Of a DNA stretch of 8,572 bases, positions 5,452 through 8,572 are shown in pieces. A program made the position numbers and the translations under genes. This DNA is from an uncultured Clostridia bacterium (GTDB lineage: Bacteria > Bacillota > Clostridia > Oscillospirales > Acutalibacteraceae). The notes below the pieces were generated by a model. It searched no databases, was not told the DNA's origin, and was given only the letters and a program-made list of their open reading frames with translations. Each line of letters opens with the position of its first letter. The first letter of the stretch is position 1. The stretch covers positions 1 through 8,572 of the forward strand of contig CALYNW010000029.1 of the NCBI GenBank assembly GCA_945224895.1, read 5' to 3'.

Positions 5452-7107
5452 TTATTTAAAGCTTTTAAGCTCTTTAAAAGAAATACACCTGAACAAAAAC
5501 AGCAGAATTATCAAAATTACGATGCATACTAATACACTTAGCCCAAAGGATACAAATTCCGACAAGCCGTTAAATATACCCTCTCTGATGAATTTTACGG
5601 CAAAAAATGTGACAGATGTACAAATTACAGGCTTTATAAATATTTCCTTATATCTTATACGGCAGTTTGTTTTCTTTCTTATTATAGCAAGACACCACAC
5701 GGTTATTATAAAAAAGCCTGCAAAATTTGAATATGCCGTACCCAAAATATTTACTTCGACATTTCCTACCACGAAGTAATTTATTAACGCTCTTACAACG
5801 GATGATACTGCAAAGGGTGCAATAGTCTGCTTTGAATATCCCAGCGACTGAACACAAAATACCGCAGTTGACGCAATACAACAGGGCATCATAGTTACGC
5901 CGAATAAAAACAAAAGCCCTTCACCGCCGTCAACAATATCAGCATTATTTGAGCCGTAGAACAAATTAAGTATATCCCTGCTGAAAAGAGAAAGGACTAC
6001 TCCTCCTGCTGAAGCAAGAATAGAGGTGTATTTCAGTATACTTGTCATCAATGAGGAAAAATGCTCCTGTGAGCTTTCATATGCGGCACTGACGGCAGGC
6101 ACGGCAGTTACACCAAGAGCCATTACTATTCCCGGCACAAGATTTTTGTAATCAAGTGCTGCCGAATAAATGCCGTAAACATATGTATATACATCCTCCC
6201 CTGCCTGTGGATACCGAAGCAGTAATGTATTGCTATCACATAGTGAAAGAGCATACTGAATACTTGCGGTATCGACAAAATTTGAAATGCTCTGAAATAC
6301 CGTTGCACCTACTAACGGCACGGAAAACATAACAAGCTCATTCATTGCCTCCTTAACGTCAATTCTTCCTGACGGAAAGGATTTATATCGACAGCTTGTA
6401 TATATGCCTGCAAATATCCAGCTTGCAATACTGCCAAGGGTAACTCCCGCCATTGCCGCCGCAGAGGTCAGCGGATATATCGCTGCCAAAGCCTCCTCCT
6501 CGCTGTTTACAACGTTACCTAATACCGTGCCTGTCTTTACATAGAAATCATACAAAGCAGACATGGAATACCTTGCTAAAAGCAAGCCAAACACCATTTT
6601 AAAAAGTGCCTCAATAATCTGACTGATTGCAGTCGGCTTCATATCAAGATAGCCTTCGGCAAAGGCTCTTTTGCCGGCGGCAAGGCAGGAAAAGAAAACA
6701 GACGGAGCAAGGGCTAAAATTGTATAAATGCTTTTTGGTGACGAGGCGATAGCCTCTGAATATGGCTTTGCGGCTATCAACATAACCCCAAGACCTGCAA
6801 CACCGATAATAAAAAACAGTCTGCCCGAGGCTTTTTTTACTGCTTTTATTTTAAGATAATCACCCTTGACGTTATATGTGCTGACAAGCTTTGAAAGAGC
6901 AATGGGAAAGGCTCCCATTGTCAAAGCGTGAATAGGCAAACAAAGATTATAGGCAAGAGAAAAATATCCCCTGCCTGTTGCACCGATATATGCTGTCAGC
7001 GGTATTTTATATACTGCACTGATTATTTTTACAACCACCGTAGATATCAAAAGAATAAATGCACAGGAAATATATCTCTGCTTAATATTCTGTCTGCTTC
7101 TGCCCAA
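5452..7107 (-). CDS. spoVB: Stage V sporulation protein B-like lipid flippase (MOP/MurJ superfamily)
   Basis: A polytopic membrane protein of the polysaccharide transporter/MATE-like superfamily. SpoVB is needed for cortex formation in B. subtilis and belongs to the family of lipid II and polysaccharide flippases; the substrate here is inferred. The 551-aa protein has about 14 hydrophobic helices along its length. The stretch FAEGYLDMKPTAISQIIEAL (about residues 149-168) is typical of SpoVB/YabM. The start is TTG at 7107, supported by AAGGTGA 4 bases upstream; no ATG occurs in the first 60 codons. Its place before mazG matches yabM before yabN in B. subtilis, so a YabM-like paralogue rather than SpoVB proper is possible. 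A terminator of the preceding gene ends just before its ribosome site. No convincing promoter was found. Confidence 0.88.
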   Translation of the reverse strand: MGRSRQNIKQRYISCAFILLISTVVVKIISAVYKIPLTAYIGATGRGYFSLAYNLCLPIHALTMGAFPIALSKLVSTYNVKGDYLKIKAVKKASGRLFFIIGVAGLGVMLIAAKPYSEAIASSPKSIYTILALAPSVFFSCLAAGKRAFAEGYLDMKPTAISQIIEALFKMVFGLLLARYSMSALYDFYVKTGTVLGNVVNSEEEALAAIYPLTSAAAMAGVTLGSIASWIFAGIYTSCRYKSFPSGRIDVKEAMNELVMFSVPLVGATVFQSISNFVDTASIQYALSLCDSNTLLLRYPQAGEDVYTYVYGIYSAALDYKNLVPGIVMALGVTAVPAVSAAYESSQEHFSSLMTSILKYTSILASAGGVVLSLFSRDILNLFYGSNNADIVDGGEGLLFLFGVTMMPCCIASTAVFCVQSLGYSKQTIAPFAVSSVVRALINYFVVGNVEVNILGTAYSNFAGFFIITVWCLAIIRKKTNCRIRYKEIFIKPVICTSVTFFAVKFIREGIFNGLSEFVSFGLSVLVCIVILIILLFLFRCISFKELKSFK

Positions 7108-7111
7108 GAAA

Positions 7112-7118
7112 TCACCTT
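7112..7118 (-). promoter_or_regulatory. Ribosome binding site supporting the TTG start of spoVB
   Basis: AAGGTGA ends 4 bases before the TTG at 7107 and pairs with the TCACCTT part of the 16S rRNA tail. The same sequence and spacing (AGGTGATTTT before ATG) is used by yabP, which strengthens the choice of a TTG start. Confidence 0.75.
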
Positions 7119-7123
7119 ATAAT

Positions 7124-7154
7124 AAAAAGTAAGACAGCACAAACGTACTGTCTT
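7124..7154 (-). terminator. Intrinsic terminator after the coiled-coil gene
   Basis: On the minus strand a 10-bp stem (7154-7145 with 7140-7131, including one U-G wobble) closes a GUUU loop and is followed by ACUUUUUAUU. It starts 34 bases after the stop at 7189. The spoVB Shine-Dalgarno site begins at 7118. Confidence 0.8.
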
Positions 7155-7188
7155 TAAACTTCTGTGAGCATATTTGAAAAAAGATATA

Positions 7189-7668
7189 TTACTTGCTGTC
7201 GGGAGTGACCTCCTCAACGGTAATGTCATCACCCGAAACGGTGACATCAACAGCATCGTCGGACTGAACCTCCCTGCCGTCCTGACAAAAGACGTCACGG
7301 GTACGCTTTGCCGCCTGAGCCATTGACTCGTTAAATGCCGCCTTTGCCTCATCTATATCCTTTGTATATATATCAATTTTCTCTCTGAGCTCGGCTATCT
7401 GATTTTCATAATCAGTCAGTACCTCCTGACCGATTTCATCACCGATACGAATACCGTACTGAAGCTTACCGTACTTTTCATAAAGCTTGGAAAGCCTTGC
7501 CTTTATGTCAAAAAGCTCAACCTTTTTTCTGCTGAGTTCAATACGCTCTGCGCTTTTTTTGCTCATTGACTCCGCTACGTCTTTGGTTTTATTTAAAACC
7601 TCTTCCAGCTTTTCGTTATTAAAGGATTCCTGTGCGGAACCGAAAATATTGCTGAATTTAATTGGCAT
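7189..7668 (-). CDS. Hypothetical coiled-coil protein
   Basis: I do not recognise a named family. The 159-aa protein is highly charged and mostly alpha-helical. Residues 20-70 and 85-125 have heptad-like spacing of hydrophobic residues (for example RKKVELFDIKARLSKLYEKY at 47-66 and YENQIAELREKIDIYTKDI at 87-105), suggesting two helices joined by a turn at GIRIGDEIG (72-80). The last 30 residues are acidic and probably disordered. There is no signal peptide, membrane helix or metal-binding cluster; the only cysteine is residue 128. The start is ATG 7668 with AGGTGG 5 bases upstream. A promoter sits directly upstream and a terminator follows, so it appears to be a single-gene unit. Similar short helical proteins of unknown role are common in Clostridia. 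Confidence 0.82.
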   Translation of the reverse strand: MPIKFSNIFGSAQESFNNEKLEEVLNKTKDVAESMSKKSAERIELSRKKVELFDIKARLSKLYEKYGKLQYGIRIGDEIGQEVLTDYENQIAELREKIDIYTKDIDEAKAAFNESMAQAAKRTRDVFCQDGREVQSDDAVDVTVSGDDITVEEVTPDSK

Positions 7669-7687
7669 TATTACCACCTCTAATATT

Positions 7688-7716
7688 ATTATATTACAAG
7701 ATGTAAAATAATGCAA
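7688..7716 (-). promoter_or_regulatory. Sigma-A-type promoter of the coiled-coil gene
   Basis: On the minus strand TTGCAT (7716-7711), a 17-base spacer and a perfect TATAAT (7693-7688) lie in the 66-base gap after hemZ. The predicted start near 7681 gives a leader of about 13 bases that includes the Shine-Dalgarno site. No terminator is visible after hemZ in this gap. Confidence 0.7.
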
Positions 7717-7734
7717 TACAAATTGTTCATAAAA

Positions 7735-8572
7735 TTAATATTCATTATAAAATTTAATTATTCCTTTTTTTCTGTTTAAAGCCTCGTCAAAATTATCTAT
7801 GTACTCATAGGGATACTTATAATTATATATCCTGTCGATTTTTTCCGTATGCTGATTTTTCAGCCTTGTTACTGCACCTGCACCGGCGGCAAAAACAGAA
7901 TGGGTTTCGTCCATCATATAGACGTTATAAAGGCAATCGCAATTCGGCTTGCACCAGCCTACATTTTCAAGATTACCTCGTGACTTTGACTGCCTGTACA
8001 TATAATAGGGATAATAGCCGCTTTCGTGAAGCCTTTTATCCGAATAGTCAACCATATCGGAGGTAATTAATCTGTCCGAAAAATCAAAGGCATTTTCCTT
8101 TGTTACGAGATATGCGGCTGTTTTCATTGCAAGGGTATGGACTGTTACAGACTCTGCACCCAGGCTTACTGCCCTGTCAACGCTGTTTTCAAAGGACTCA
8201 AGTGTATCAATAGGAAGTCCTGCAATCAAATCCATATTAATATTTTCAAAACCGCATTTTCTTGCAAGCTCAAAGGCTTCCTCTGTTTGCCTGCTTGTAT
8301 GCTTTCTGCCGATTGCTTCAAGGACCTTATCGTTAAAGCTTTGAGGATTTATGCTTATTCTGCCCACACCTGCCGATTTTAAAGCCATAAGCTTTTCTTC
8401 GGTGACAGTATCCGGTCTGCCGGCTTCAACGGTATATTCTCTGAGATTTGACAGGTCAAAATTATTTTCTATTGTATCAAAAAGCCTTGTCAACTGCTCT
8501 GCGGAAAGGGTTGTTGGTGTTCCTCCGCCGAAATAAATTGTTTCAAGCCTAAGACCGAAATTTTCGGAAATC
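7735..8572 (-). CDS. hemZ: Coproporphyrinogen dehydrogenase-like radical SAM protein HemZ (5' end outside window)
   Basis: A HemN-family radical SAM protein. HemZ is annotated as an oxygen-independent coproporphyrinogen III oxidase, although its role in Clostridia that lack heme is unsettled. The 278 or so visible codons are open to the right edge, so the start and the CxxxCxxC iron-sulfur motif are outside the window. Visible signatures are TIYFGGGTPTTLS (the SAM-binding GGGTP region, about 8544-8506), VEAGRPDTVTEEKL, GVGRISINPQSFNDKVLEAIGRKH and NINMDLIAGLP. The C-terminal part has GNLENVGWCKPNCDCLYN and GAGAVTRL, which separates HemZ from HemN and HemW. A TTG at 8493 is internal and is not the start. 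The promoter of the next gene follows after its stop. Confidence 0.9.
   Translation of the reverse strand, partial: ISENFGLRLETIYFGGGTPTTLSAEQLTRLFDTIENNFDLSNLREYTVEAGRPDTVTEEKLMALKSAGVGRISINPQSFNDKVLEAIGRKHTSRQTEEAFELARKCGFENINMDLIAGLPIDTLESFENSVDRAVSLGAESVTVHTLAMKTAAYLVTKENAFDFSDRLITSDMVDYSDKRLHESGYYPYYMYRQSKSRGNLENVGWCKPNCDCLYNVYMMDETHSVFAAGAGAVTRLKNQHTEKIDRIYNYKYPYEYIDNFDEALNRKKGIIKFYNEY

Noticed and set aside
5246..5779. 177-codon plus-strand reading frame across the mazG promoter and the 3' end of spoVB
   Set aside because: It is antisense to two recognised genes and a promoter, with low-complexity translation and no family features.
7108..7188. A sigma-E promoter for spoVB in the gap before it
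   Set aside because: The best alignment matches the two boxes at only about half of their positions, not above what A+T-rich DNA gives by chance.
7669..7716. Upstream TTG at 7716 as the start of the coiled-coil gene
   Set aside because: It would put the promoter -35/-10 and the Shine-Dalgarno site inside the coding sequence; ATG 7668 has a well-placed ribosome site.
8491..8493. TTG at 8493 as the hemZ start
   Set aside because: The frame stays open to 8572 and encodes the conserved GGGTP region upstream, so this codon is an internal leucine.

Overview
The window reads as the end of a metagenome or isolate contig from a Gram-positive, endospore-forming member of the Clostridia (class Clostridia/Eubacteriales; the family cannot be fixed from this sequence). 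Evidence: moderately low G+C, strong Shine-Dalgarno sites, the Gram-positive MurT/GatD pair, and a sporulation-associated cluster in nearly the same order as Bacillus subtilis yabM/spoVB - yabN(mazG) - yabO(rqcP) - yabP - yabQ - divIC. The first 53 bases are not genomic: they are an Illumina Nextera i7 adapter ending in the transposon mosaic end, so genomic sequence starts at base 54.

Layout. Plus strand: 54-966 is the 3' two thirds of murT, and 963-1685 is gatD, overlapping it by 4 bases; together they make the enzyme that amidates D-glutamate in lipid II. A hairpin terminator at 1698-1730 closes this unit and faces a convergent gene. Everything from 1734 to 8572 is on the minus strand. Read in its own direction (right to left): hemZ (partial, runs off the right end), a 159-aa coiled-coil protein of unknown function with its own promoter, spoVB (flippase family), mazG (with a sigma-A-type promoter), HU, rqcP, yabP and yabQ (spore cortex genes, with a sigma-E-like promoter), divIC/ftsB (with a candidate vegetative promoter inside yabQ), and a THUMP-domain rRNA methyltransferase.

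How it fits together. The block mixes housekeeping functions (nucleotide-pool cleaning by MazG, nucleoid packing by HU, ribosome rescue by RqcP, septum assembly by DivIC) with sporulation functions (SpoVB, YabP, YabQ). Promoter candidates and three intrinsic terminators divide the co-directional run into transcription units. In all three cases the terminator's U-tract ends only a few bases before the Shine-Dalgarno site of the next gene (2862 before the methyltransferase, 4224 before rqcP, 7124 before spoVB). That leaves no room for a separate promoter, so those genes must depend on read-through or on regulated termination.

I found no CRISPR array, tRNA, rRNA, insertion sequence, prophage, riboswitch or defence system, and no intergenic gap over 90 bases. 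This is a conserved core-genome region. I do not see a previously undescribed system; the points most worth checking are the adapter artefact, the terminator/Shine-Dalgarno arrangement, the sporulation and internal promoters, and the unrecognised coiled-coil gene.
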